Notes: generated from the letters alone by a model not told the origin. A DNA stretch of 64,000 bases from JACPPO01 sp965262505 (GCA_965262505.1 CBDHFM010000030.1:248001-312000); one strand, 5' to 3'. Counted from the stretch's first letter, positions 53,737-63,052 are shown. A program made the numbers and translations.

Positions 53737-54585
53737 TTAGAGTCCGGCGGTGACTGTACTGCGTTCCGCGACCAGCCGCTTGGCGTACTGGGCGGGCGTG
53801 AGCCCGCCCAGTCCCTTCTTCGGCCGCTCCTCGTTGTACTCGCGTCGCCAGGCCTCGACGAGGACCTGGGTATGGACCAGACTCGTGAACCAGTGCTCGT
53901 TGAGGCACTCGTCGCGGAACCGGCCGTTGAACGATTCGATATAGGCGTTCTGATTCGGCTTGCCCGGCTCGATCAGGCGCAACGTGACGCCGTGCGTATG
54001 GGCCCATGTCAGCATGGCGCGCCCGCAGAACTCCTTCCCGTTGTCGGTGCGCAAGATACGCGGCAGGCCGCGCTTGAGCGCGAGTTGATCGAGCACGCGG
54101 GTGACCGGCAGCCCACCGAACGCGCGGGCCGGCACGATGGCCACCGCTTCGGTGGTCGCGTCATCGACGACGGTCAGGCACTTCACCACCCGTCCCTCGG
54201 CCGTGCGGTCGAAGACGAAGTCGGCAGACCAGACCTCGTTCGGCGCCTGGGGGCGTACCAGGGGCTGGCGGTCCGCCACCGGGATCTTCTTGCGTCGCCG
54301 CCGACGTACCTGCAGCCTAGCCTCGGTATACAGGCGCTCCACCCGCTTGTGGTTGACCCGTGTTCCCGCCTGCCGCAGCTTGAGGTAGATCATCCCGGCA
54401 CCGTAGCGACGGTGCCGGTGCGCTAAGGTCACGATGCGGGCTCGCAACGCCGCGTTAGTATCCGGCGCCGGGGTGTATCGCAGCGACGAGGCACTCATGT
54501 GCACCAGCGCGAGCGCGCGCCGCTCGCTCACCCCCTGCGCGGTCATATCCCGCACCAGCACCCGTCGGGCTGGGGCGGTCACCAC
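53737..54585 (-). CDS. IS3 element G transposase OrfB
   Basis: The 282-aa protein has core motifs EVWSADFVFDRTAEGRVVKC, ILRTDNGKEFCGRAMLTWAH and NQNAYIESFNGRFRDECLNE. It is intact. Confidence 0.9.
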   Translation of the reverse strand: MVTAPARRVLVRDMTAQGVSERRALALVHMSASSLRYTPAPDTNAALRARIVTLAHRHRRYGAGMIYLKLRQAGTRVNHKRVERLYTEARLQVRRRRRKKIPVADRQPLVRPQAPNEVWSADFVFDRTAEGRVVKCLTVVDDATTEAVAIVPARAFGGLPVTRVLDQLALKRGLPRILRTDNGKEFCGRAMLTWAHTHGVTLRLIEPGKPNQNAYIESFNGRFRDECLNEHWFTSLVHTQVLVEAWRREYNEERPKKGLGGLTPAQYAKRLVAERSTVTAGL

Positions 54586-54842
54586 TTTTTTCGCAACGCA
54601 TCGCGCGTCACCTCGTTGTCCAGCACGGACTCGGCCAGCAGCTTCTTCAGCCGAGTATTCTCGGCAATCAGCTCCTTCAGGCGTTTCGCGTCCGAGACGG
54701 TCATCCCGCCGAACTTATTCCGCCAGAGGTAGTAACTGGCCTCCGAGAACCCGTGCCGGCGGCACAGGTCCTTCACCGGCAGGCCCGCTTCGGACTCCCG
54801 CAGGAACCCGATGATCTGCGCCTCGCTGAATCGTTGCTTCAC
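54579..54842 (-). CDS. IS3 element G transposase OrfA
   Basis: The 87-aa protein begins MKQRFSEAQIIGFLRESEAG, has the HTH (RRHGFSEASYYLWRNKFGGM) and a zipper ending RDALRKKW. It overlaps OrfB by 7 bases at an A-rich run. Confidence 0.9.
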   Translation of the reverse strand: MKQRFSEAQIIGFLRESEAGLPVKDLCRRHGFSEASYYLWRNKFGGMTVSDAKRLKELIAENTRLKKLLAESVLDNEVTRDALRKKW

Positions 54843-55600
54843 GTCCGATCTCCCTTCTCGTGAGCTCGGACTCTAAACCCGGGTGCTACTCAATTCGGGG
54901 GGGACGTCGCAGCTCGCGCAGGTCGCCGGCGAGCTCCAGACCTTCCTCGAAGCGTTCGACGAAGCCACGTATCTCGCCACGCTGCCGGGGATCGGGTGGA
55001 TCACCATCGCCGGGCTGATCGCCGAGATTGGCCCGTTCGACAGATACCAGCATGGCCGGCAGTTGGTGAAGCTGGCCGGCCTGCAGCCCTCGAGACGGGA
55101 AAGCGGCCAGCACGCTGGACGGACGCCGATCACCAAGCGCGGGCGGGCCCAGCTGCGCGCCGTGGTCTACATGGCCACGCTGTCGTCCCTCCGCCATAAC
55201 CCGCGCCTCAAAGCCCACTACGAGCGCCTCACGCAGCGAGTCACGCGTCCCTTGCCTCCGATGCAGGCGATCGGGGCCTGCATGACCAAACTGCTGCACT
55301 ACGCGTTCGCCGTCGTCAAGAACCGCACGGCGTTCGATGCTGACCACGTGTGGAGGGACGAGTCGATCGCCGCGTAGAAACCTGAGGCTCCGGCTCCAAC
55401 CGGAGAGGAGGCCATGCCCACCGTTGTCCTGAGCTCTTCGCGTCGAAGACAGCTCGACGTACTTCCGCCTGGCACCCTCCGCTCCTCGGGTATGAGTCCG
55501 GATGACGCACGATGGGCCGGCTCCACCGAGCCTGAGCCCGTATCTGTCCCTCGATTGGACGGCCCAACGGCGCCGAGAGCCTTGACAACTTGTTCATAGC

Positions 55601-56144
55601 ACGCGGTGCGGAGGATCTGCGGAAGTCCGCGGGTGATCGCCAGGCGGTCCAGGATGCGGGTGACCGGCAGTCCCCCGAGGGCCCGCGCCGGGACGATCGC
55701 CACGGCCTCATGGGTGGCGTCGTCGACGATGGTCAGGCACTTCATGACCCGCCCATCCGCCGTGCGATCGAAGACGAAGTCCGCGGACCAGACCTGGTTG
55801 CGACGCTCGGGGCGCACCAGTGGCTGGCGGTCGGTGATCGGGACCTTCTTGCGTCGACGGCGCTTCAACTGGAGCCGGGCCTCCGTGTATAGGCGGTCGA
55901 CCCGTTTGTGATTGATGACGTGGCCGGCCTGCCGCAGCTTCAGATAGATCAGCCCGGCCCCATAGCGTCGATGTCGCTGCGCCAGGTCACCGATTCGATC
56001 CCGGATGACCGCATTGCCATCGGGCCTTGGCACGTACCGGAAGGCTGACGCGCTCATCCGCCCCACGATCAGGGCCCGGCGCTCGCTGAGGCCCCGCACG
56101 ACCATCTCCCGCACCATCTCCCGTCGAACCGGTGCGGTCACCAT
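55601..56144 (-). pseudogene. IS3 element F OrfB, 5' part
   Basis: MVTAPVRREMVREMVVRGLS to AITRGLPQILRT is the N-terminal 60%, including the first Asp (VWSADFVFDRTADGRVMKCL). IS110 interrupts it just before the second Asp; the continuation is at 52735-52827. Confidence 0.87.
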
Positions 56145-56293
56145 TTTTTTCGCAGCACCTCGCGGGTCACCTCGATCTCAAGCTGCGATTCCGCCCAGCG
56201 CGTCTTGAGCCGGCCGTTTTCGGTTTCCAGCTCTTTCAGGCGCTTCGCGTCCGAGACGCTCATCCCGTCGAACTTGCTCCGCCAAAGGTAGTA
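56138..56293 (-). pseudogene. IS3 element F OrfA, second half
   Basis: YYLWRSKFDGMSVSDAKRLK to TREVLRKKW joins to the first half at 46602-46712 at a shared TA (reading GFSEAS-YYLWRSK), once the inversion is undone. Confidence 0.88.
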
Positions 56294-57085
56294 AGAGCCT
56301 GTAAGGAAATAACTGCTTGTACTGTTGATCGGCGAGTAGTACGCTGCGCCCGTGGAGGTGGCCACCCTGCGGGCAAAGCATGCAGCGCTGGCGCCCGTGC
56401 TCACGGAGCGATCGCGCCGGGTGTGGGCGGCGACTGAGGCCCAGGCGATCGGTTATGGCGGCACGGCGCTGGTCGCCCGAGCCACGGGTATCGCGACATC
56501 GACCATCCAGCGCGGTTTGCGTGAATTGACGGCGGACGAGCCGCTCGCGGGCGGCCGGACGCGAAGGGCGGGCGGCGGCCGCAAGCGCGCGATCGATCTC
56601 GACGCGACGCTGCTGCGCGATTTGGATGCGTTGGTTGAGCCGACCGCCCCCGGCGATCCCGACTCGCCGCTGCGGTGGACGTGCCAGAGCGCACGGACGT
56701 TGGCGGTGGCGCTCGACGGTCTGGGCCACCGCGTCAGCCACACGGTGGTCGCCGAGTTGTTGCACGGACTGGGCTACAGCCTGCAGGGCAACGCCAAGAC
56801 TCGTGAGGGCCGCCAGCATGTCGATCGGGACGCGCAGTTTCGGTACATCGCCCGGCGCGTGCGACGCGCGCAACGGCAACAGCAGCCGACGATTTCGGTG
56901 GACACCAAGAAGTAAGGAGCTGGTCGGCGCGTTCAAGAACGCGGGCCGCACCTGGCGCCCGGCGAAGACGCCGCAGCGGGTACAGGTCCACGACTTCGTG
57001 ATCCCGGCCACCGCCACCACGGGCGGGAAGGCCATTCCGTATGGCATCTACGATCTGCATCGCAACGAAGGCTGGGTGCGTGTCG
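56294..57085 (+). pseudogene. ISAzo13 left end and transposase 5' half, frameshifted
   Basis: The left end AGAGCCTG and codons from 56352 match the complete copy. One inserted T after VDTKK creates a TAA at 56913, so the gene was already damaged. The half ends at GCGTGTCG, the duplication shared with 47226-47233. Confidence 0.9.
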
Positions 57086-58523
57086 GGGGATGTCCCACTG
57101 ACTGTTGAAAATTGACGCGGCGGCTCCTCACTGCTCGTGATACACGAGTGGTGGGCAACCCGAGGCGACACGCCTCACAGCAAAGGAGCCGCCATGAAGA
57201 AGTCTCGCACAGTCCGTCCCGCCGCTGGTGTTGAATCTCCGCCCCCGCGTCGCCTGCCCCTCGTCGAGCTGCTGATCGATACCGAGGCGGAGCTGTTCGA
57301 GCTCGCGGTGCGGTCAGGGTTACAGGTCTTGGACGCCATGCTCGAAGACGATCGGACCGCGATCTGTGGCCCGCGGTACGCGCACCAGGCCGACCGTACG
57401 GCGGCCCGGGCCGGGACGGTGGTCAGTGAGGTCGTCCTCGGCGGGCGCAAGGTGGCAATCCGGCGTCCCCGGGTCCGCGCGGCCCGCCAGGAAGTACCGC
57501 TGCCGACTTTCCAGACGATGGCCCAGACCGATCCCCTGCGGCGCCGCACTGTCGAGCAGCTGTTGGTCGGTGTCAGCACCCGGGGCTATGCTCGGAGTCT
57601 GGAGCCGCTCCCGGCCGACGTCCCCAGCCGTAGCGTGAGTAAGAGCGCCGTCAGCCGCCGGTTTGTCGCCAAGACCGCCGCGCAACTGGCCGCGTGGCAG
57701 GCGACGCCCCTCGAGAACCTGGATCTGGTCGGCCTCGTCCTCGACGGTGTCCACATCGGCGAGCACTGTCTGGTCGTCGCCTTGGGGGTCGGCGCCGACG
57801 GCACGAAGCACGCCCTCGGGCTCTGGGAAGGCTCGACGGAGAACGCGACCGTCTGTCAGAGCCTGCTGGCCAACCTCCAGAGCCGTGGCCTGCGCACCGA
57901 TCGGAGTGTGCTGGTGATGCTCGATGGGTCGAAGGCGCTGCGGGCGGCGGTGACTGCGGTGTTCGGCCGCGCCGCCGTGGTGCAGCGCTGCCAAGTCCAC
58001 AAGACCCGCAACATCCTCGACCATTTACCGGCGCGCCAGCGGCCCTGGGTGCAGGCCATCCTGCGGCGGGCCTATCAGCACGAGGACGTGAAGACCGCGA
58101 TGCGGTTGCTACGGAACCTCGCCCGCCGCCTCGACCGGGAACATCCGTGCGCGGCGGCCAGTGTGCGGGAAGGGCTCGAAGAGACCGTGACCGTGCTCAC
58201 GCTCGGCCTCGCTCCCCGTCTCCAGCGCTCGCTGGCCACCACCAACGCCGCCGAGAGCCTCATCAGCCGGACCCGCCACGTCAAACGCAACGTCAAGCGC
58301 TGGCGGGGCGGCCAGATGATGCTGCGCTGGGTCGCCGCGGGTGTGCTCGAAGCAGCCAAAGGGTTCCGGCGCCTGAAGGGACATGCGGATATGCCGCAGC
58401 TCGTCGCGGCCCTCCGCGCCCGAGATCACCGTCTCGGCCTCGGAGACTCCAGGGAGGCGCAGCACGTCGCTTAGAATGTCACCCGAGTCGCCGCCGAGTT
58501 TCAACAGCGGCCGGGACATCCCC
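57086..58523 (+). mobile_element. IS256-family element, type a, copy 5 (inversion endpoint)
   Basis: This is a complete 1438-bp copy. Its left flank GCGTGTCG pairs with copy 4's right flank, and its right flank TGAAGGGT pairs with copy 4's left flank. Confidence 0.95.
57194..58474 (+). CDS. IS256-family transposase (type a), copy 5
   Basis: The protein is the same as in copy 1 except Val for Ala at position 77 (TVVSEV). Confidence 0.95.
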   Translation: MKKSRTVRPAAGVESPPPRRLPLVELLIDTEAELFELAVRSGLQVLDAMLEDDRTAICGPRYAHQADRTAARAGTVVSEVVLGGRKVAIRRPRVRAARQEVPLPTFQTMAQTDPLRRRTVEQLLVGVSTRGYARSLEPLPADVPSRSVSKSAVSRRFVAKTAAQLAAWQATPLENLDLVGLVLDGVHIGEHCLVVALGVGADGTKHALGLWEGSTENATVCQSLLANLQSRGLRTDRSVLVMLDGSKALRAAVTAVFGRAAVVQRCQVHKTRNILDHLPARQRPWVQAILRRAYQHEDVKTAMRLLRNLARRLDREHPCAAASVREGLEETVTVLTLGLAPRLQRSLATTNAAESLISRTRHVKRNVKRWRGGQMMLRWVAAGVLEAAKGFRRLKGHADMPQLVAALRARDHRLGLGDSREAQHVA

Positions 58524-58662
58524 TGAAGGGTAACACGATAAGGCTAAATAGTGTTAACAGGACCTAATTCGGCTCCGATTTCAATTTTGAGATGGGTTCT
58601 AAGGTGTGCGACACATCCGCCTACCCTGACGTCTCACGACGACCGCCGGTCACAGAGTCTCC
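58524..58662. other. displaced IS5 left end and upstream region of the EamA gene
   Basis: 58532-58558 is the left end of the IS5-family element whose body lies at 48672. 58582-58602 is the inverse of the TTAGAACC motif at 50240. The remaining ~60 bases should hold the start region of the transporter gene. Confidence 0.55.
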
Positions 58663-59517
58663 ATGGCTTACCTGCTCGCACTCAGTTCGGCGGCGCTGTA
58701 CGGCGCAGCCGATTTCCTTGGCGGCCTCGCCTCGCGCCGAGCGAACACCCTCGCCATCGTCGTTACGTCGCAGGGCTGTGGCCTGACGCTGCTGGTGCTC
58801 AGTCTGCCGTTGTTGCCCGCGGCCACACCTGCCGCGCGCGATCTGGTCTGGGGCGGCGCGGCCGGATTGGCCGGTGGCGTCGGAGTGACGCTCCTGTATC
58901 GGGCGCTTGCCGTGGGGCGGATGGCGGTCGTGGCTCCGACGACGGCCGTGTGCGCAGTGACGATTCCGGTCGTCACCAGTGTCGTGCTCGGCGAACGGCT
59001 CGCGCCGCTGACGATGCTCGGCATCGCGCTGGCGATCGTGGCCATCGTGCTGGTCAGTCAGCAGGAGGCAGCGGCGAGTCCCGTGTCGGTGCGGGCCAGG
59101 GCGCTGCCGCCTGGTGTCGGGCTCGCGCTCCCGTCGGGCGTGGCGATCGGCTTGTTCTTCCTGGCCCTCGCTGAAACAGACGCCCAGGCAGGCATGTGGC
59201 CTCTCGTGGCGGCGCGTGCCGCCTCGGTGACGCTGTTCGGCGTCATCGCGCTGGTCAGCGCGCGGCCGTGGCGCATGGCGCCGGCCGTCACCAGGATCGC
59301 CATCGCCGCCGGCGCCATCGACATAGGCGCCAACGCACTGTACCTGTTGGCCACCCGTTACGGGCCCCTCAGCATCGCTGTCACCCTGTCATCGCTGTAC
59401 CCCGCGAGTACTGTGATCCTCGCGCGGATCGTGCTTGGCGAGCACCTCAATGGCTGGCAAGTCATCGGTGTGGCGTGCGCCGTCCTCGCGGTCGCGTTCA
59501 TCGTCAGTCCGGGATGA
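58663..59517 (+). CDS. EamA-family (DMT) transporter
   Basis: This 284-aa inner-membrane protein has ten predicted helices in two EamA repeats (residues 1-130 and 148-284). Typical pieces are LSSAALYGAADFLGGLASRR in helix 1, LLYRALAVGRMAVVAPTTAV between helices 3 and 4, VVLGERLAPLTMLGIALAIV, and in the second repeat TLSSLYPASTVILARIVLGE. Such proteins export metabolites or amino acids; the substrate cannot be predicted. It is intact and single-copy. Confidence 0.85.
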   Translation: MAYLLALSSAALYGAADFLGGLASRRANTLAIVVTSQGCGLTLLVLSLPLLPAATPAARDLVWGGAAGLAGGVGVTLLYRALAVGRMAVVAPTTAVCAVTIPVVTSVVLGERLAPLTMLGIALAIVAIVLVSQQEAAASPVSVRARALPPGVGLALPSGVAIGLFFLALAETDAQAGMWPLVAARAASVTLFGVIALVSARPWRMAPAVTRIAIAAGAIDIGANALYLLATRYGPLSIAVTLSSLYPASTVILARIVLGEHLNGWQVIGVACAVLAVAFIVSPG

Positions 59518-59593
59518 CGACGGCGAATGCACACCTGGCAACGGCGCCATACCCGACGAGAGCGACTCAGCGACCAGAGGACTGGCTCGGCAC

Positions 59594-59659
59594 TCAGCCC
59601 GCGCCGGTGTATCCGTAGAGCTCGATGAGGCGGTGCGCCTGGGCGCGGGTGAGCTTCAT
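59594..59659 (-). CDS. 21-codon open frame with good ribosome site
   Basis: MKLTRAQAHRLIELYGYTGA plus a final Gly is preceded by AAGGAG at 8 bases. It looks like the beginning of an IS gene or a small protein, close to the intron's 5' end. It is too short to classify. Confidence 0.3.
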   Translation of the reverse strand: MKLTRAQAHRLIELYGYTGAG

Positions 59660-60123
59660 TGGTGCGGCTCCTTAGCCCGCATTTCTCAGTGCGCCGTGCG
59701 AAGGCGCCACTCCCCAGCGGGTGCGAATCCCGCCCGGCAACTGTCGCTCCAGCCGGTAGCAGACGGAGCGGATGATGGAGGTAACGATATCGCCCGAAGC
59801 ACTCCGACGGCAAAGGGCCGCGTAGGCGGCTCAGCGACCATGCGGGCCGCAACGCGAGTGAACGCCGAGCAGGCCTCGAAACGGGTAACGTGGAGGCCGA
59901 CCCGCCTGAGATACAGGGAAGGCTGCCAGCGGCCGGGTAGCGAGCGACACATGCACCGGCCGGCTCCGCCGGGGTAGTGGCGGCGGCACGCATGGAAGAG
60001 GGGAATGGACGCAACACGGGAAGCCCTGCCGGCGGCGTGGCACGCGCCAACCGACAGCCCGCGAGGGTCAGGTCGGGCCGGAGAGGGTGGCGGAGAGGCC
60101 CGTAGTACCGGGGAAGCCGAGTA

Positions 60124-61521
60124 ATGTCGGCGAAGGGAAGGGGCCTCGGTTCGAGAGCAGCGCAGGACGGAGGAAGGGACGTGGGGACTGGCGAGAGCCT
60201 AACAGCCTCAGAGAGGGTTCAGCGACTCCAGACGGCGCTCCATGCGAAAGCGAAGGAAGCTCCGGGCTTCCGGTTCTACTCGCTGAGCGACAAGGTGTGG
60301 CGCGATGACGTTCTCGCGGTCTCCTGGCAGGCTGTGCGCCGCAACGGCGGGTCGGCCGAGGTGGACGGCGAGACGGTCGCGGACATCGAGTCGCAGGGGG
60401 TGGACCGGTGGCTGGGAGCACTGGCGCGGGACCTGAAGTCGGGGACCTACCGGCCGCGTGCGGTCCGGCAGGTCCTGATCCCGAAGAAGCAACGCGGGAA
60501 GTTTCGGCCGTTAGGCATACCTTGTCTCCGAGACCGGGTAGCGCAGACGGCGGCGATGCTGGTGTTATCGCCGATCTTCGAAGCGGACCTTGAACCGGAG
60601 CAGTATGCCTATCGGCCGGGCCGAGACGTGCGTGACGCGGTCAGGCGCGTACACCGGCTGCTGACGACGGGCCACCGGGAGGTGGTGGACGCCGACTTGT
60701 CGGACTACTTCGGCCAGATACCGCACGCGGAGTTGATGCAGTCGATGGCCCGGCGCGTGAGCGACGGGCGGCTGTTGGGCTGGGTCAAGGCGTGGCTGGA
60801 AATGGCGGTGGAGGAGGACGACGGGCGCGGTGGCCGCCGCCTGACGAACCGGGCGCGTCGGGAGCGGAAGGGGACCCCGCAAGGGTCTCCGATTTCGCCG
60901 TTGTTCAGCAACATCTACATGCGTCGCTTCATCTTGGGCTGGAAGGTGCTGGGCTATGCCCGGCGCTTCAAGGCGGACATCGTCAACTACGCGGACGACA
61001 TCGCGGTGCTCGGCCGAGCGCCGGCAGCGGAGATGCTGGCGGCGGTGGAAGGGCTGATGAAGCGTCTGAAGCTGCCGCTGAACGCCGAGAAGACCCGCTG
61101 TTGCCGGGTGCCGGAGGAACCGATGACGTTGCTCGGCTACCGGATTGGCCGCAACTGGCGCCGGGACACGGGGCAAGCCTACATCGGCACCCGCCCGAGC
61201 CCGGCGAGCGTCCAGAGCATTTGCCGTCGCGTGAGTGAGCTGACGGCGCCGCGTTACGGGCTTCTGGAACCCGAGGTCGTGGTGGGTCGCCTGAACCGGT
61301 TGCTGACCGGCTGGGCGAACTACTTCACCTTGGGCCAGGTCAGCCCGGCCTACGCGGCGATTGACCGGCACGCTACCCGGCGGCTGCGCCAGTGGCTCTG
61401 TCGCAAGCAGAAGGTGCGGTCCGGGAAATGTGTGCGCTTCCCGGACGAGCGACTGTGGACCGAGTACGGGCTCACGCACCTTGGATCGCGAACGGCGAGT
61501 CTTCCGTGGGCGAAGGCATGA
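60124..61521 (+). CDS. group II intron reverse transcriptase/maturase
   Basis: This protein of up to 465 aa has the RT fingers and palm: RPLGIPCLRDRVAQTAAMLV (RT1-2), YAYRPGRDVRDAVRRVHRLL, VDADLSDYFGQIPHAELMQS (RT3), RKGTPQGSPISPLFSNIYMR (RT4) and the active-site YADD in VNYADDIAVLGRAP (RT5). LLGYRIGR is RT7, and the X/maturase domain ends in VGRLNRLLTGWANYF. No HNH endonuclease domain follows. The true start may be one of the later codons around 60190, because the first ~20 residues overlap structured RNA. The protein would splice and mobilise the intron. Confidence 0.9.
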   Translation: MSAKGRGLGSRAAQDGGRDVGTGESLTASERVQRLQTALHAKAKEAPGFRFYSLSDKVWRDDVLAVSWQAVRRNGGSAEVDGETVADIESQGVDRWLGALARDLKSGTYRPRAVRQVLIPKKQRGKFRPLGIPCLRDRVAQTAAMLVLSPIFEADLEPEQYAYRPGRDVRDAVRRVHRLLTTGHREVVDADLSDYFGQIPHAELMQSMARRVSDGRLLGWVKAWLEMAVEEDDGRGGRRLTNRARRERKGTPQGSPISPLFSNIYMRRFILGWKVLGYARRFKADIVNYADDIAVLGRAPAAEMLAAVEGLMKRLKLPLNAEKTRCCRVPEEPMTLLGYRIGRNWRRDTGQAYIGTRPSPASVQSICRRVSELTAPRYGLLEPEVVVGRLNRLLTGWANYFTLGQVSPAYAAIDRHATRRLRQWLCRKQKVRSGKCVRFPDERLWTEYGLTHLGSRTASLPWAKA

Positions 61522-61531
61522 TCTCGTCCGA

Positions 61532-61565
61532 GAGCCGGATGCGGGAAATTCGCATGTCCGGTTCG
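61532..61565 (+). ncRNA. group II intron domain V
   Basis: The 34-base hairpin begins GAGCCGGATGCGGGAAA, with loop GAAA, and returns as TTCGCATGTCCGGTTC. It has the canonical domain V shape with a two-base bulge and lies 10 bases after the maturase stop. Confidence 0.85.
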
Positions 61566-61733
61566 ATGAGCGGCGACTGGAAACGGAGCCATGGCAGGGA
61601 TTGAGGCACCGGCTACGGGCGAAAGCCGCCGGGAACGGCTACCCCCCTTCCGCCTACCGCCACCGCGGATCGGCGTCCGCAGCAGAAGGCTGGTGAGAAA
61701 TACGCGTGGACGTCCGGCCCCGAGGGGGTGTCA

Positions 61734-63052
61734 GAAATTTTGTGTGTGAGCTATTGCCGTTAGTTAGTCCCCCAGCCTGAATCGATCGCCGAACTGAATC
61801 GCGAATTGTACCCTGGCCGCCGCCCAGGCGACCGGGGGATTCTTCCACTTCGCCGTGAGATGGCGCAAGGCCAGCCAGATGAGTTTCGTGGCGGCCTCGT
61901 CGCTCGGGAAATGCCCTTTGTTCCGGATGCTCTTGCGCACGCCGCTGTGCAGGCTCTCGATCGCGTTCGTCGTGTACACGATCTTCCGCACGGCCGCGGG
62001 GAAAGCGAAGAACGGAATGATCCGGTCCCAGTGGCGCTGCCAGCTCTGGACCACGGTCGGGAAACGCCGTCCCCACTCGCCGCCTTCGAATGCGCCCAGC
62101 GCCTGTTCGGCCGTCGCGGCATCGTCGGCCTGGTAGACCGGCTTCAGAGCCTGAACCAAGGGCTTGCGGTCCTTCCAGGCCGCCAGGCGGATCGAATTCC
62201 GGATCAGGTGCACGATGCAGGTCTGCACGATCGTGTCCGGGAACACGGCGGTGATCGCGTCGGGAAATCCCTGCAGCCCATCAACGACGGCGAGCAGAAT
62301 ATCCTGCACTCCGCGGGCCTTGAGGTCGTTCATCACGCGCAGCCAGAACTTGGCGCCTTCGGTCTGCTCGATCCACAGGCCGAGGATGTCCTTGTGCCCG
62401 GAACACCGCACGCCGATGGCCAGGTATACGGCCTTGTTGCGTACCAGGCCCTCGTCACGGATCTTGACCCGCAGCGCATCGAAGTACACGATCGCGTAGG
62501 TCGACTCCAGCGGCCGCGCCTGCCACGCTCGAACTTCGTCGATGACCGAATCCGTCACCACCGAAACGAGGTCCGGCGAAATCGCGATGCCGTAGAGCTC
62601 GCCGACATGCGCCTGGATGTCGCGCGTGCTCATCCCCCGGGCATACAACGCGACGATCTTGTCGTCGAACCCCGGAAATCTTCGTTGATACTTCCGGATC
62701 AGGGCGGGATCGAAGCGGCCGTGTCGGTCTCGGGGAATCGACAGCACCAGCTCGCCGTCGTCGCTGAGTACCGTCTTCCGGCTCGAGCCGTTTCGATGGT
62801 TGCCGCCGTCCTGCTCGGTCTCCCCACCGAGATGCACGTCCATCTCGGCGTTCAGCATCCGTTCGGCCAACGCCCTCTTCAGATCCCCTACCAGTCCGTC
62901 GGAGCGCAACACCGTCGCGGCGTCTTGCCCCTCCAGTAGTTCATCCAGCAGCTCGGCGCTAAACCTGGTCTCTTGCTTCTCCTTCGCCATACTCGCTCCT
63001 TCCCCTTTCGGGAGTCAGCATGGCTCACAAACACAAAATTACTGACAGGCTC
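61734..63052 (-). mobile_element. IS256-family element, type c (1319 bp), with 8-bp duplication
   Basis: The imperfect ends share TGTCAG-N-AATTTTGTGT. The flanks GGCCCCGA at 61726-61733 and 63053-63060 are identical. The insertion is intact and unrearranged. Confidence 0.93.
61764..62990 (-). CDS. IS256-family transposase (type c)
   Basis: This 408-aa classical IS256 transposase has Asp in IVYFDALRVKIRDEG, Asp in LLAVVDGLQGFPDAI and Glu in YTTNAIESLHSGVRK, and the intervening C/H motif TCIVHLIRNSIRLA. It is only distantly related to types a and b and uses different ends, so it would not mobilise them. The ATG has GGGGAAGGAG upstream. Confidence 0.95.
   Translation of the reverse strand: MAKEKQETRFSAELLDELLEGQDAATVLRSDGLVGDLKRALAERMLNAEMDVHLGGETEQDGGNHRNGSSRKTVLSDDGELVLSIPRDRHGRFDPALIRKYQRRFPGFDDKIVALYARGMSTRDIQAHVGELYGIAISPDLVSVVTDSVIDEVRAWQARPLESTYAIVYFDALRVKIRDEGLVRNKAVYLAIGVRCSGHKDILGLWIEQTEGAKFWLRVMNDLKARGVQDILLAVVDGLQGFPDAITAVFPDTIVQTCIVHLIRNSIRLAAWKDRKPLVQALKPVYQADDAATAEQALGAFEGGEWGRRFPTVVQSWQRHWDRIIPFFAFPAAVRKIVYTTNAIESLHSGVRKSIRNKGHFPSDEAATKLIWLALRHLTAKWKNPPVAWAAARVQFAIQFGDRFRLGD

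Larger units (their letters stand above)
53711..54903 (-). mobile_element. IS3-family element G (1193 bp), ACGT borders
   Basis: The ends CCCCCCGTCTTCAGTAGCAC and, reversed, CCCCCCCGAATTGAGTAGC match. ACGT lies on both sides, and its removal restores the IS110 frame. It is related to element F. Confidence 0.88.
52915..55377 (+). pseudogene. IS110-family transposase, split by IS3 G
   Basis: Segments 52915-53710 and 54908-55377 rejoin at ACGT as FVGDQPTSQLAQVAGEL. The first holds the DEDD part (DDIFVGIDLATRQHQVVVLD, VHFAFEATGHVWEAV, MGRDKRDLTDAEQIAQLLRT). The second holds the transposase_20 domain (LATLPGIGWITIAGLIAEIG, LVKLAGLQPSRRESG, RGRAQLRAVVYMATLSSLRH). Apart from the insertion the gene is intact at about 420 aa. 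The ATG has GGAGG 5 bases upstream. Confidence 0.88.
52828..55600 (+). mobile_element. IS110-family element, inserted in IS3 F and itself split by IS3 G
   Basis: It separates two parts of the IS3 element F OrfB (the part ending LPQILRT, and the part DNGPEFCG). Its own gene is split at 53711-54903. IS110 elements lack clear inverted repeats, so the boundaries come from the interrupted gene. The last ~220 bases (55378-55600) are its non-coding tail. Confidence 0.8.
59689..61690 (+). mobile_element. group II intron with maturase
   Basis: The 5' end fits GTGCGCC (consensus GUGYG) at 59689, followed by a structured ~430-base region with CAGCGGGTGCGAATCCCG typical of domain I. The maturase gene lies in domain IV and domain V follows at 61532. 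The 3' end is only approximate. Flanks CGCATTTCTCA (left) and TGAGAAATACGCG (right) are inverse complements, so the intron may sit inside a former hairpin or pair of IS ends. Confidence 0.8.
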
